Below are positions 17,178 to 25,717 of a stretch of 64,000 bases of DNA, one piece after another; within the stretch, counting starts at the first letter, position 1, and the number at the start of each line of letters is the position of its first letter. Origin of the DNA: Chryseobacterium gleum (GTDB lineage: Bacteria; Bacteroidota; Bacteroidia; Flavobacteriales; BACL11). The notes under the pieces were generated by a model. The model was not told where the DNA came from. It was given only the letters and a program-made list of their open reading frames with translations, and searched no databases. The position numbers and the translations under genes are program-made. Where the stretch lies: NCBI GenBank assembly GCA_945865535.1, contig CAMBDW010000004.1:1-64000 (forward strand). The letters run 5' to 3'.

Positions 17178-19675
17178 TCGTATTCTGGAGTAAACCAGTC
17201 TTTCTTCTTTTCGTATTTCAAATCCCGTAATGCGGCAGCTTTTACTCGGATTGTCAAGGTGTAACTTTGATGATAGCCTAATGGTATCCAGTGGAAAAGC
17301 ATTTCCCAGCAATGTAAATCCCTATAAATATCTACTGAGGAGTAAGTCAATTCTTTTTGATCAAAATCATAACCGGATCTAAAACCAATTTTCCAATTTT
17401 TGGTAATTTTTAGATTTCCTGAAAATGTTAAGGATTGTGTAGTGTCTGCAAAAGCAGCAATATTATGCCCTTTATCATAGGTTAAGGAATAATTTGCGCT
17501 TAGATCCCATGCGATAGCATAGAAGTCTCGGTTTTCGTCCTCCTCTTTTTTTTCATACTTATTCTCATCTTTATAAGCGCTAAAACTTTTATCATTTATA
17601 CTTAGACCAATTGAAGTTGTGAATGATTTTAATCTTGCAAGCCGTTTATTTTTAGAAAGCTCAAATTGATTTATTCTGTTTGTTCTATCTGTATTTGTAA
17701 CATAGGGATCGTAATCACTTGAAAAAGTAATGTCTAATATATTAAGCAATCTTGTTCTTGCATTTAATCTGATGTTACTAAAATTTAGAGAGTCAGAGAA
17801 AATATTATAGGAGCTACTTATTCCAAGACTTTCAATTAATTTTATCTTTTTAAAAGTCTCTACAGTATCTTTATTATTTCGGATCTTCATATCCAGTATA
17901 TTTCCCAAACTAAAATTAATAGTACCACTTTCTCTATTTGATGGACTTCCATAAATTCCATTTTCCATTATGGAGTAGTTTTGAGTTTCTCCATTTTCAT
18001 TTATTTGAACAGTTTTGTAGTAGTCGTATTTTTCATCTGAAAAATCAGGGTTGTAGGTAAAGGAAATATTAGGTGACATTACATGTCTTATTCCAGCAAT
18101 CTTACTTTTTTTGAATTCTACCAAGCCATATATCTTGGTATTTAAACCGGTTGATAAATTATAATCATGGGCTCTAGTAAATTTAGATATAGTATCAGTT
18201 GTTAATGTGGAATCATTTGAATTCCAAGTTTTCTCTATTCGATTTAAGTACCATCTTTCAGTAAGATTAAAACTTGGAGTTAAAGTGAAATATTTTAAAA
18301 CCTTGATTGATGTGCTGATAGGTATATTATGGGTCATTCCATTTCTAAATTTTGAAAGAGAATTTTTTGTAAATAATAAGGAATCAGTAGTAGAGATGGT
18401 ATTTTTTGTATTCATTCCATATTGAATTGAAATTTTATCGTACCACTGGGTTTTTGCTGAATTACCTATTAATTTTAAAGGATAGACCCTTTTTGAATTC
18501 AGTGAAACATCAGGAAGAGTTAGACTTATATTTTTATTTGATGTATTTTGACTGTGTCTTAAACTCAGGTTCAAATTATTGAAAAAGCCATCAGTCCATG
18601 ATTTTGACAAGTTAATATTTGAAGACATTGTGTTTTTTAGATAATCATTATCATCATAAGAGTTGTTTCTGTGATAAGTGCTACTGCCAGCTTCTACATT
18701 TGCTGAGAAAGTTAATGATGGATTTGCTTTTTGATCTTGTTTGTGAGACCATTTGATATTAAAATCTTTCTTTTCACTATAATCAGGAAATCCAAGATAG
18801 CTATTTTTCATATTTCCATAACTAAGGTTAAGATTACCACTGTATTTGTACCGATTATTATATCTTAAAAGTGATTTCAGATTCCAACTCCCTTGGGTGT
18901 AGATATCGCTTTTTAAAGACAAGTCTATTTTTTCACTTAGAGTAAGATAATATCCTCCATCTTTTAAAAAGAAGCCCATATTGGCAGATTCGCCATAAGA
19001 TGGAATTATAAGCCCAGAACTCTTTTTATCATTATTTGGAAAATATCCAAATGGAAAAATTAAAGGGGTGGGGATTCTAAAAAAAGAAAGATAAGCAGGT
19101 CCAGTAATGATTTTTTTACCAGGTATGATTTTAATCTTGTTTGCTCTTATCGAAAAATGAGGTTTTTCTGCGTCACAAGTAGTGTAATCCCCTTTGTGAA
19201 GGTAAAAAACATCATCACTTACTTTTTTAACAGTTTTGCCTAAAATATAACCTTCGCCTTCTTTTGTTGTAATTTTTTTTACGCTACATTTTTTAGTCTT
19301 GAAATTATAGGTCATTTCTTCCGCTTTAAAACTTTCATTTTCTTCAGTAAATACAGGAACTCCTATTTTACTTTTTGCAGAGTCGGTGGTAAAACTAGCG
19401 TAAATAGTGTTTTTATCCCAATCAATCTCAATATAAGATGCAGTGATGGTTGTCTTTTGATATTCAATTTTAGCATTTCCATACAGAAACGCTTTCTTAC
19501 CATCAATACTCAATTTAAGTGAATCCTCAGCAAATTGTTTTATTTCATCATCAAAGAAGTTATTTTGAATTTGTGTTGAATCTGTAGTAGTAGGAATTGT
19601 ATCAGCAATAGATTTATTAAAAGCCCCTGTTAATAAGAATAGAAATAGAAATAAAGTTTGTGTTTTTAAGTTCAA
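17174..19675 (-). CDS. lptD: LptD-like outer-membrane LPS assembly protein
   Basis: Putative LPS-insertion beta barrel. The product has a hydrophobic export signal (LFLFLFLLTGAFNKSIA, residues 9-25), then an OstA/LptA-like beta-jellyroll region (about residues 45-200) with phrases such as GKKAFLYGNAKIEYQKTTI and FKTKKCSVKKI, then a long barrel rich in alternating aromatic strands (for example DLSLKSDIYTQGSWNLKS). 833 residues is usual for Bacteroidota LptD. The only start in frame near the signal peptide is TTG at 19675; no ATG exists before a stop further upstream. It faces the amidase gene with only about 40 bases between starts. Its neighbour kdsA at 24766 also serves lipid A-core synthesis. 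Confidence 0.8.
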   Translation of the reverse strand: MNLKTQTLFLFLFLLTGAFNKSIADTIPTTTDSTQIQNNFFDDEIKQFAEDSLKLSIDGKKAFLYGNAKIEYQKTTITASYIEIDWDKNTIYASFTTDSAKSKIGVPVFTEENESFKAEEMTYNFKTKKCSVKKITTKEGEGYILGKTVKKVSDDVFYLHKGDYTTCDAEKPHFSIRANKIKIIPGKKIITGPAYLSFFRIPTPLIFPFGYFPNNDKKSSGLIIPSYGESANMGFFLKDGGYYLTLSEKIDLSLKSDIYTQGSWNLKSLLRYNNRYKYSGNLNLSYGNMKNSYLGFPDYSEKKDFNIKWSHKQDQKANPSLTFSANVEAGSSTYHRNNSYDDNDYLKNTMSSNINLSKSWTDGFFNNLNLSLRHSQNTSNKNISLTLPDVSLNSKRVYPLKLIGNSAKTQWYDKISIQYGMNTKNTISTTDSLLFTKNSLSKFRNGMTHNIPISTSIKVLKYFTLTPSFNLTERWYLNRIEKTWNSNDSTLTTDTISKFTRAHDYNLSTGLNTKIYGLVEFKKSKIAGIRHVMSPNISFTYNPDFSDEKYDYYKTVQINENGETQNYSIMENGIYGSPSNRESGTINFSLGNILDMKIRNNKDTVETFKKIKLIESLGISSSYNIFSDSLNFSNIRLNARTRLLNILDITFSSDYDPYVTNTDRTNRINQFELSKNKRLARLKSFTTSIGLSINDKSFSAYKDENKYEKKEEDENRDFYAIAWDLSANYSLTYDKGHNIAAFADTTQSLTFSGNLKITKNWKIGFRSGYDFDQKELTYSSVDIYRDLHCWEMLFHWIPLGYHQSYTLTIRVKAAALRDLKYEKKKDWFTPEYD

Positions 19676-19684
19676 TCTTAGTAT

Positions 19685-19692
19685 TATATTTG
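19685..19692 (+). promoter_or_regulatory. Possible -7 box for the amidase gene
   Basis: TATATTTG matches the Bacteroidota -7 consensus TAnnTTTG. It lies 24 bases before the GTG start chosen for the amidase gene and 10 bases upstream of the lptD start on the other strand, so both genes must share a very compact promoter region. Confidence 0.4.
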
Positions 19693-19716
19693 TATCAATT
19701 GTTCAATAGAAAAAAC

Positions 19717-20898
19717 GTGTCAAAACTAATTAAATTATACCAAATAATTTTAACTAACGCAAGATGGGTGTTTTTATTTGTGATTATCCTTGGTGTGAGT
19801 AATTTTCTAGAAGCTCAAACTACTACAAATAAGATACGAACTATTGTAATTGACCCTGGACACGGAGGAAAGGACGGTGGCACTGCGGGGACGGGGAGAT
19901 ATAAAACAACTGAAAAACATGTTGCACTTGCAATTTCTTTACAATTTGGAGCCTATATAAAACAAAACTTCCCAGATATAAATATCATCTATACTAGGAA
20001 AAGTAATGATAAATTTCTTGAGCTTTATGAAAGAACACAACTTGCAAATGATAATAATGCAGATTTGTTTATTTCAATACATTGTGATGCTTTTACAAAT
20101 CCTGAGGCTTCTGGTGCTTCAGTGTATGTGATGGGTATGAGCAAGTTGAAAGCAAATATGGATGTTGCTATGAAAGAGAATGCGGTAATCTATTTAGAAG
20201 ATGATTATAAAAAAAAATATGAAGGTTTTGACCCAAATACTCCAGAAAGTTATATTGTTTTTAGTTTAACACAAAATACACATCTTGATCAAAGTTTACA
20301 ATTAGCAGAGCAGGTGGAACAGCAATTTTCAACTACAGCTAATAGGAAAAGTAGAGGTGTAAAACAAGCACCTTTTTATGTAATTAGTAGAGCTAATATG
20401 CCCTCTATTCTTATTGAATGTGGTTTTTTAACCAATCCAACTGAAGAAGACTTTTTGCATTCAGAAAAGGGACAAGATTATCTTGCTTCTGCAATTTTTA
20501 GCGCTTTTAAAAGTTATAAAGAAAGTGTTGAGAATGTTAATGATTTACCAGCAGAAGATACTTCAGTTAAAAAACCCGTGACAAATACTGTTGTTCAAAC
20601 ACAAGCTGCGCAAATAGAAAAAAATGACATTATTTTTAAAGTTCAGATTGGTACATTTTCAAAATCAATGAAAAATGACAAGTTGTTTGTTGAAATAAAA
20701 GCACAAGAAGAGCTACTAAATGGTACTTTTAAATACTATGTAGGGGCTGAAAATGATAAAGCTAATGCGGATATAATTAAAAATAAAATGATTGATCTTG
20801 GATTTAATGGAGCTTTTGTTTTAGCTTTTAATAAAGGAGTAAGGATTTCTATACAAGAAGCTTTAGATTTGCAAACGAAAATAAAAAATAATGAATAA
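19717..20898 (+). CDS. N-acetylmuramoyl-L-alanine amidase with C-terminal SPOR-like region
   Basis: Periplasmic zinc amidase that cleaves the peptide stem from peptidoglycan. The Amidase_3 domain has VIDPGHGGKDGG (zinc His49), TTEKHVAL (zinc Glu66), ISIHCDAF (zinc His122) and SILIECGFLTN (catalytic Glu234). An N-terminal hydrophobic stretch ending in FLEAQ acts as a signal peptide. After a linker, residues from about 300 on (FKVQIGTFSKSM, then YYVGAENDKANAD) look like a SPOR-type peptidoglycan-binding module. The start is uncertain: I chose GTG 19717, but an in-frame TTG at 19699 or GTG at 19660 is possible, the last overlapping lptD. It overlaps mlaD by 8 bases. Confidence 0.85.
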   Translation: MSKLIKLYQIILTNARWVFLFVIILGVSNFLEAQTTTNKIRTIVIDPGHGGKDGGTAGTGRYKTTEKHVALAISLQFGAYIKQNFPDINIIYTRKSNDKFLELYERTQLANDNNADLFISIHCDAFTNPEASGASVYVMGMSKLKANMDVAMKENAVIYLEDDYKKKYEGFDPNTPESYIVFSLTQNTHLDQSLQLAEQVEQQFSTTANRKSRGVKQAPFYVISRANMPSILIECGFLTNPTEEDFLHSEKGQDYLASAIFSAFKSYKESVENVNDLPAEDTSVKKPVTNTVVQTQAAQIEKNDIIFKVQIGTFSKSMKNDKLFVEIKAQEELLNGTFKYYVGAENDKANADIIKNKMIDLGFNGAFVLAFNKGVRISIQEALDLQTKIKNNE

Positions 20899-21823
20899 AG
20901 AATTAAAGATAGGATTTGTTGCATTATTAGCTATTGTAGGACTATTTATAGGAATAAATTATCTTAAAGGATTAGATGTGCTTAATTCTAGTAGAAAATT
21001 TTACGCAAAATATGAAAATATTGGGGGCTTAAAAGTTGGTAGCTCTGTTTTTGTAAATGGTTACCAAGTAGGTATGGTGTCTAATATTGATTTATTAGCT
21101 AATGAAAATCAACAACTATTAGTAACAATTAGTATTGAAAAAGATTTTGATATTCCTAAAAATTCAATTTTAAAGATTGTAAATCAGGATTTAATGGGTA
21201 CAAAAAGTGTTAATTTAATTTTGGGAGATGCGGCTTCTTTTGCAGTAGATGAAGATACTTTAATTAGTGGCATGGAAGGTTCATTAAAGGAAGAAGTAAG
21301 TGCCCAAATCTTACCTCTTAAGATTAAAACAGAGGAGTTAATTGGTTCGATTGACTCTGTAATGACAATTATTGCAGCTATACTTGATAAAGATGCTAGA
21401 GAAAATTTAAGCAATAGTTTGCAATCATTAGACCAAACATTTTTATTGATGAATCAAACTATGATTAAGGTAAATCAAATTGTAGATCAAAATGATGAGA
21501 GGATATCAAGTATTGTAAAAAACTTAGAAGCAAATAATGATGAGATAACAAATATCCTTAAGAATTTTTCTAATATATCAGATGATATTGCTCAATCAAA
21601 CATTAAAAATTTACTGACTAGTTTGAGTGCAGCTTCTAAGAAAATAAATGATTCTGAAGGAAGCTTAGGCATGCTTATTAATGATAAAGATTTGTATTTA
21701 AATTTAGAAAAGTCATCTAAAGAATTAGAGGCACTGATTAAAGATATTAAAGCGAATCCAAAAAGGTATGTAAGTTTTTCAATAATAGGAGGAAGTACTC
21801 CAGCTCAACAGGAAAAGAAATAA
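20891..21823 (+). CDS. MlaD family (MCE domain) lipid-transport protein
   Basis: Inner-membrane-anchored periplasmic protein of the MCE family, which carries phospholipids between membranes. One N-terminal membrane segment (IGFVALLAIVGLFIGINYL, residues 7-25) precedes the MCE domain (about 38-115, with KYENIGGLKVGSSVFVNGYQ and SILKIVNQDLMGTKSVNL). The rest is a long helical region (about 130-270) rich in Asn, Ile and Leu heptads, ending with the SEGSLGMLINDKDLY block common at the end of MCE coiled coils. No permease or ATPase (mlaE, mlaF) is nearby. It overlaps the amidase gene, and the Fe-S gene starts 3 bases downstream. Confidence 0.85.
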   Translation: MNKELKIGFVALLAIVGLFIGINYLKGLDVLNSSRKFYAKYENIGGLKVGSSVFVNGYQVGMVSNIDLLANENQQLLVTISIEKDFDIPKNSILKIVNQDLMGTKSVNLILGDAASFAVDEDTLISGMEGSLKEEVSAQILPLKIKTEELIGSIDSVMTIIAAILDKDARENLSNSLQSLDQTFLLMNQTMIKVNQIVDQNDERISSIVKNLEANNDEITNILKNFSNISDDIAQSNIKNLLTSLSAASKKINDSEGSLGMLINDKDLYLNLEKSSKELEALIKDIKANPKRYVSFSIIGGSTPAQQEKK

Positions 21824-21826
21824 AGG

Positions 21827-23116
21827 ATGGAGAAGTCGATAATTTTTTCTTGCATTTTATTTTTTGCATTAGCATTTTTCTCTTTTAATCTTTGGAAAAT
21901 AGTAAGAAATATTAGATTAGGAAAATCAAAAAATAGATTTGATCAACCCTTAAAGCGCACAAAGATTTTATTAAAAATAGCTTTCGGACAAACCAAACTG
22001 TTTGCACGTCCTGCCTCTGGAATATTGCATGCCATTGTTTACTGGGGATTTTTAGTGATTACTATTGGAACATTAGAAATGATGGTAGATGGGATTTTTA
22101 ATTTAGATAGATCTTTTGGTGAGTTAGGTGGATTTTATAATACAGTCACTGCATCAGGAGATGTTATGGCGGTATTGGTTTTGGTTTCGTGTTTACTGTT
22201 TATGGTTAGAAGATTATTTCTAAATATTAAGCGTTTTTCTGGTAAAGAGATGAAAAAATCATCTTCAATTGATGCTATTATTGCTTTAATCATTATTGTT
22301 TTTTTAATGATTTCCTTACTTACAATGAATATTGGCTACATAGGTATTCATCCTGATGATTATTTAGGTTCTTATCCGATAAGTAATTTTTTGCTTCCGT
22401 ATTTTGAAAATTGGAATTTATATCTTCTTCATGATATTAGTTGGTGGACTCATATCATGTTGGTTCTTATTTTTCTTAATGAATTGCCTTATTCCAAGCA
22501 TTTCCATGTAGTGATGTCTATCCCTAATGTTTATTTTTCAAATATTGAAAATTTAGGTAAAATGGAAAATATGGCTGCTGTTACTAAAGAAGTTAAATTG
22601 ATGATGAATCCTAATCCTGATCCGTATCCAACACCACCTATTGATGCTCCACCTCCGCAAGCATTTGGAGCAAAAGATGTAACAGATTTAAATTGGGTCC
22701 AATTAATGAATGCTTATTCTTGTACTGAGTGCGGTAGATGTACCTCAGAATGCCCAGCTAATCAAACAGGCAAACTACTTTCTCCAAGAAAGATTATGAT
22801 GGACACTCGCCAAAGACTAAAAGAGGTGGGAAAAAATATTGATAAGTTCGGTAAAGATTATTCGGATAATAAATCTTTATTAAATGATTATATCTCAACG
22901 GAAGAAATATGGGCATGTACAACTTGTAATGCTTGTACAGAGGCTTGCCCTTTAAATATTGATCCTCTTTCAATTATCATAGATTTAAGAAGGTATTTAG
23001 TTATGGAGCAATCAGCTGCACCACAAGAGCTAAATATGATGTTTAATAATATAGAAAATAATGGAGCTCCTTGGCAATTTCCAGCAGCTGACAGATTAAA
23101 TTGGAAAGATGAGTAA
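21827..23116 (+). CDS. Membrane-bound (Fe-S) oxidoreductase, HdrC/NarI-like fusion
   Basis: Likely an electron-transfer subunit. The N-terminal half has about five membrane helices (residues 5-25, 63-85, 112-130, 148-170, 200-220), with HAIVYWG and HDISWWTHIM providing histidines that could bind haem as in NarI-type cytochromes. The C-terminal half has two 4Fe-4S motifs: CTECGRCTSECP (Cys299, 302, 305, 309) and CTTCNACTEACP (Cys364, 367, 370, 374). The partner CCG-domain protein is at 23530-24306. The substrate is unknown. It overlaps the HAD gene by 8 bases. Confidence 0.8.
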   Translation: MEKSIIFSCILFFALAFFSFNLWKIVRNIRLGKSKNRFDQPLKRTKILLKIAFGQTKLFARPASGILHAIVYWGFLVITIGTLEMMVDGIFNLDRSFGELGGFYNTVTASGDVMAVLVLVSCLLFMVRRLFLNIKRFSGKEMKKSSSIDAIIALIIIVFLMISLLTMNIGYIGIHPDDYLGSYPISNFLLPYFENWNLYLLHDISWWTHIMLVLIFLNELPYSKHFHVVMSIPNVYFSNIENLGKMENMAAVTKEVKLMMNPNPDPYPTPPIDAPPPQAFGAKDVTDLNWVQLMNAYSCTECGRCTSECPANQTGKLLSPRKIMMDTRQRLKEVGKNIDKFGKDYSDNKSLLNDYISTEEIWACTTCNACTEACPLNIDPLSIIIDLRRYLVMEQSAAPQELNMMFNNIENNGAPWQFPAADRLNWKDE

Positions 23117-23525
23117 ATTAGTAGAAAAGATAGTAGATGGGAAACACATATCTCCTGTTTTACCTGATGATATTAAAAATTATCTGATTGATATTGATGG
23201 TACTATTTGTGATGATATTCCAAATGAAGAACCGGAAAGAATGGTTACTGCTAAACTTTATCTTGACGCTTTAGAAACTTTAAATAGTTGGTATAATCAA
23301 GGGCATTATATTACTTTCTTTACTTCTAGACTGGAAGATCATAGAGAAGTAACAGAAAATTGGTTAAAACAAAATGGTTTTATGTATCATGTACTTTTAA
23401 TGGGAAAACCAAGAGGAGGGAACTATCACTGGGTAGATAATCATATTGTTCGAGCAACCCGATTTGATGGTAAATTTACCGATCTTATTGATAAAGAAGT
23501 GACTATTCAAGTTTTTAAATCTTAA
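23109..23525 (+). CDS. Small HAD-superfamily hydrolase
   Basis: A 138-residue HAD-fold protein. Motif I is LIDIDGTICDD (Asp28 and Asp30) and motif II is TFFTSRLEDHRE with the Ser/Thr and Arg typical of nucleotidase-like HADs; GKPRGGNYHWVDNH gives the motif III/IV region with Lys and Asp. The family is common in Bacteroidota and has at times been labelled phosphoheptose isomerase, which the sequence does not support. It sits between the two Fe-S oxidoreductase genes (8-base overlap before, 4-base gap after). Substrate unknown. Confidence 0.75.
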   Translation: MSKLVEKIVDGKHISPVLPDDIKNYLIDIDGTICDDIPNEEPERMVTAKLYLDALETLNSWYNQGHYITFFTSRLEDHREVTENWLKQNGFMYHVLLMGKPRGGNYHWVDNHIVRATRFDGKFTDLIDKEVTIQVFKS

Positions 23526-23529
23526 TAGT

Positions 23530-24306
23530 ATGAGTGAATTACAAGTAAAAACAATGGCTGAATTTATGGCAGAAGGAAAAGAAGCTGATATTCTTTTTTG
23601 GGTAGGTAGTGCAGGAAGTTTTGATGATAGAGCAAAGAAAATAACAAGGTCTTTTGTAAAAATACTCAATACTGCAGGAATTAATTTTGGAGTATTAGGT
23701 ACGGAAGAATCTTCATCAGGAGATGCCGCAAAAAGAGCCGGAAATGAGTTTTTGTTTCAAATGCAAGCCATGACAAATATTGAGGTGATGAATGCTTATA
23801 ATGTAAAATATATTGTGACCACTTGTCCTCATTCGTATAATACAATAAAAAATGAATATCCGTCTTTAGGAGGCAATTATACTGTTCAACATCATAGTGA
23901 GTTTATTTCTAATTTAATTACTAAGGGTAAATTAACTATTAAAGGCGATTTAAAAGGCAAGAAGATAGTTTATCATGATCCTTGTTATTTAGGAAGAGCT
24001 AATGGGGTGTATGATAGCCCACGATCATTAATAAGATCTTTAGGAGTTGATGTTGTGGAAATGAAGCGATCTAAGAGTAGATCTTTTTGTTGTGGAGCAG
24101 GAGGATCTCAGATGTTTAAAGATGCTGAGAGAGGAGATAAAGAAATCAATATTGATAGAACAGAAGAGGCTCTTGGATTAAATCCAGATGTTATTGCAAC
24201 AGGATGTCCATTTTGTAATACTATGATGACTGATGGGGTAAAAGCAGTAAAGGAAGGAGCTGCACAAGTTAAGGATATTGCAGAACTTATCGCAGAAAAT
24301 ATTTAG
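23530..24306 (+). CDS. (Fe-S)-binding CCG-domain protein
   Basis: Likely the second subunit of the electron-transfer complex with the protein at 21827-23116. It carries the cysteine-rich CCG signature of HdrB/GlpC/LutA proteins: TTCPHSYNT (Cys99), HDPCYLGRANG (Cys152), RSFCCGAGGSQMF (Cys187, Cys188) and ATGCPFCNTMM (Cys226, Cys229). It is soluble, 258 residues. The HAD gene lies between it and its presumed partner, and the next gene follows directly after the TAG. Confidence 0.8.
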   Translation: MSELQVKTMAEFMAEGKEADILFWVGSAGSFDDRAKKITRSFVKILNTAGINFGVLGTEESSSGDAAKRAGNEFLFQMQAMTNIEVMNAYNVKYIVTTCPHSYNTIKNEYPSLGGNYTVQHHSEFISNLITKGKLTIKGDLKGKKIVYHDPCYLGRANGVYDSPRSLIRSLGVDVVEMKRSKSRSFCCGAGGSQMFKDAERGDKEINIDRTEEALGLNPDVIATGCPFCNTMMTDGVKAVKEGAAQVKDIAELIAENI

Positions 24307-24771
24307 ATGTTAGTTGATTTTGATATTCTTCCTAATGAGTCCAGAATTTGGATTTATCCATCAGCCCAAAAATTAACAACTGATCAAGAAAACTATATTC
24401 TTACTCACATCTCTAAGCAACTTCAAAATTGGGAAGCTCATAAAGTGCCTTTAACAGCTGGGGTTAAAGTTTTTGAAAATCATTTTATTGTTGTTGCTTT
24501 GGATGATAATGAGGCTGGAGCAAGTGGGTGCTCTATTGATACACTTCAAAATAAAATACTGAAAATAGAAAAAGATCTTTCTGTCTCTTTAATGAATAGA
24601 CTTAATGTATTTTGCAGGATAGCTGATAAAGTACAATGTATTCCTTCTTTCAAATTAGCAGAAAGCACAAATAAGAATACTCTATTTTATGACCTTACCA
24701 TACAGAAAAAGAGCGAGCTTTCTAATTGGTTAAAACCAATAAAAGAAGGATGGTGCAATAGATTTTTATAA
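24307..24771 (+). CDS. Conserved Bacteroidota protein of unknown function
   Basis: A soluble 154-residue protein. The opening SRIWIYPSAQKLTTDQE, then NWEAHKVPLTAGVKVFENHFIVVALD and the ASGCSIDTLQ motif with its single conserved-looking cysteine match a small family widespread in Bacteroidota. Members have been labelled ABC transporter ATPase, but there is no Walker motif, so that label is wrong. It is the last gene of the run that begins with the amidase and converges with kdsA, overlapping it by 6 bases. Function unknown. Confidence 0.7.
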   Translation: MLVDFDILPNESRIWIYPSAQKLTTDQENYILTHISKQLQNWEAHKVPLTAGVKVFENHFIVVALDDNEAGASGCSIDTLQNKILKIEKDLSVSLMNRLNVFCRIADKVQCIPSFKLAESTNKNTLFYDLTIQKKSELSNWLKPIKEGWCNRFL

Positions 24772-25575
24772 AACTTTTCTAATTCTAACTAGTTTAATAA
24801 GTAAATCTTCTAGTTTTTCCAATTCCAACATATTCGCACCATCTGATTTTGCTTCATTAGGTTTTGGGTGAGTTTCTAAAAAGATACCATCCACTCCAGC
24901 TGCAATTCCTGCTTTTGCAAGTATCTCTATCATTTCTGGCTTTCCACCAGTTACACCACTATTTTGGTTAGGTGTTTGCAGGGAATGGGTAATATCTAAA
25001 ACTACTGGCAATCCAAAGTTCTGCATTATTGGGATTCCTCTATAATCTATCACTATATCCTGGTAGCCAAACATAGTTCCTCTATCGGTTAGTATTATGT
25101 TATTATTACCACTTTCCTTAACTTTATTTACAGCATGTATCATGCTTTCAGGAGAAAGAAATTGCCCTTTTTTTATATTTACTGCTTTTCCTGTTTTGGC
25201 TGCAGCCACTAATAAATCAGTTTGTCTGCACAAAAACGCAGGAATTTGTAGGATATCAACATATTGTGCAGCAATAGCAGCTTCCTCTGCAGTATGAATA
25301 TCGGTTAATGTGGGGATGTTGCAGCGTTCGCCTACCTTTTTAAGAATTTCCAATGCTTCCATATCGCCAATTCCTGTAAATGAATCCAGGCGTGAACGAT
25401 TTGCTTTGCGGTAACTTCCTTTAAAAATAAATGGGATTTCCAGCTTGTTGGTTATCCCAAGGATTTTTTCTGCAATTTCCATAGCCATTGCTTCTCCTTC
25501 AATAGCGCAAGGTCCTGCCATAAGAAAGAAATTTTCACTTCTTTGGTGTTTTATTTTATTTATTTTTGCTAGCAT
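24766..25575 (-). CDS. kdsA: 3-deoxy-8-phosphooctulonate (Kdo-8-P) synthase
   Basis: Condenses phosphoenolpyruvate with D-arabinose 5-phosphate to Kdo-8-phosphate for the LPS inner core; cytoplasmic. Family blocks are FFLMAGPCAIEG (residues 16-27), FKGSYRKANRSR, DIHTAEEA, LQIPAFLCRQTDLL, KGQFLSPE, LTDRGTMFGY, DITHSLQTPN and EMIEILAKAGIAAGVDGIFLETHP. At 269 residues it is full length. The ATG at 25575 follows, one base on, the stop of a frameshifted small reading frame. Confidence 0.95.
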   Translation of the reverse strand: MLAKINKIKHQRSENFFLMAGPCAIEGEAMAMEIAEKILGITNKLEIPFIFKGSYRKANRSRLDSFTGIGDMEALEILKKVGERCNIPTLTDIHTAEEAAIAAQYVDILQIPAFLCRQTDLLVAAAKTGKAVNIKKGQFLSPESMIHAVNKVKESGNNNIILTDRGTMFGYQDIVIDYRGIPIMQNFGLPVVLDITHSLQTPNQNSGVTGGKPEMIEILAKAGIAAGVDGIFLETHPKPNEAKSDGANMLELEKLEDLLIKLVRIRKVL

Positions 25576-25576
25576 T

Positions 25577-25703
25577 TTAGAATTGTAATTGTATGTTAAA
25601 ATAAAAGCTTACAGCTTTTGCTTTATCGCCATTAAAAATATCTTCTAAATGATGTGTTCCTAGAATCAATTTTTTTTTTTCCTTTTGGAAGGAATCTTTT
25701 CAT
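25577..25703 (-). pseudogene. Small frameshifted reading frame upstream of kdsA
   Basis: ATG at 25703 opens MKRFLPKGKKK and then meets an A11 tract (25670-25680 on this strand) followed by TGA. If one A is skipped, the frame continues 30 more codons (LILGTHHLEDIFNGDKAK, then a strand-like stretch ending in Phe) to TAA at 25579-25577, one base before kdsA. The end alternates polar and aromatic residues and finishes in Phe, as outer-membrane beta barrels do. A perfect TAnnTTTG box lies 4 bases before the ATG. It may be a decayed gene, a slippage-dependent small gene or the kdsA leader. Confidence 0.4.
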
Positions 25704-25707
25704 CTTA

Positions 25708-25715
25708 CAAAGATA
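25708..25715 (-). promoter_or_regulatory. -7 box upstream of the small frame and kdsA
   Basis: On the - strand this reads TATCTTTG, a perfect TAnnTTTG match, followed by TAAG and then ATG at 25703. It probably drives kdsA as well, 140 bases downstream. Confidence 0.5.
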
Positions 25716-25717
25716 GA

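Noticed and set aside
24307-24771. ABC transporter ATPase label remembered for this family
   Set aside because: No Walker A, Walker B or signature motif is present in 154 residues.
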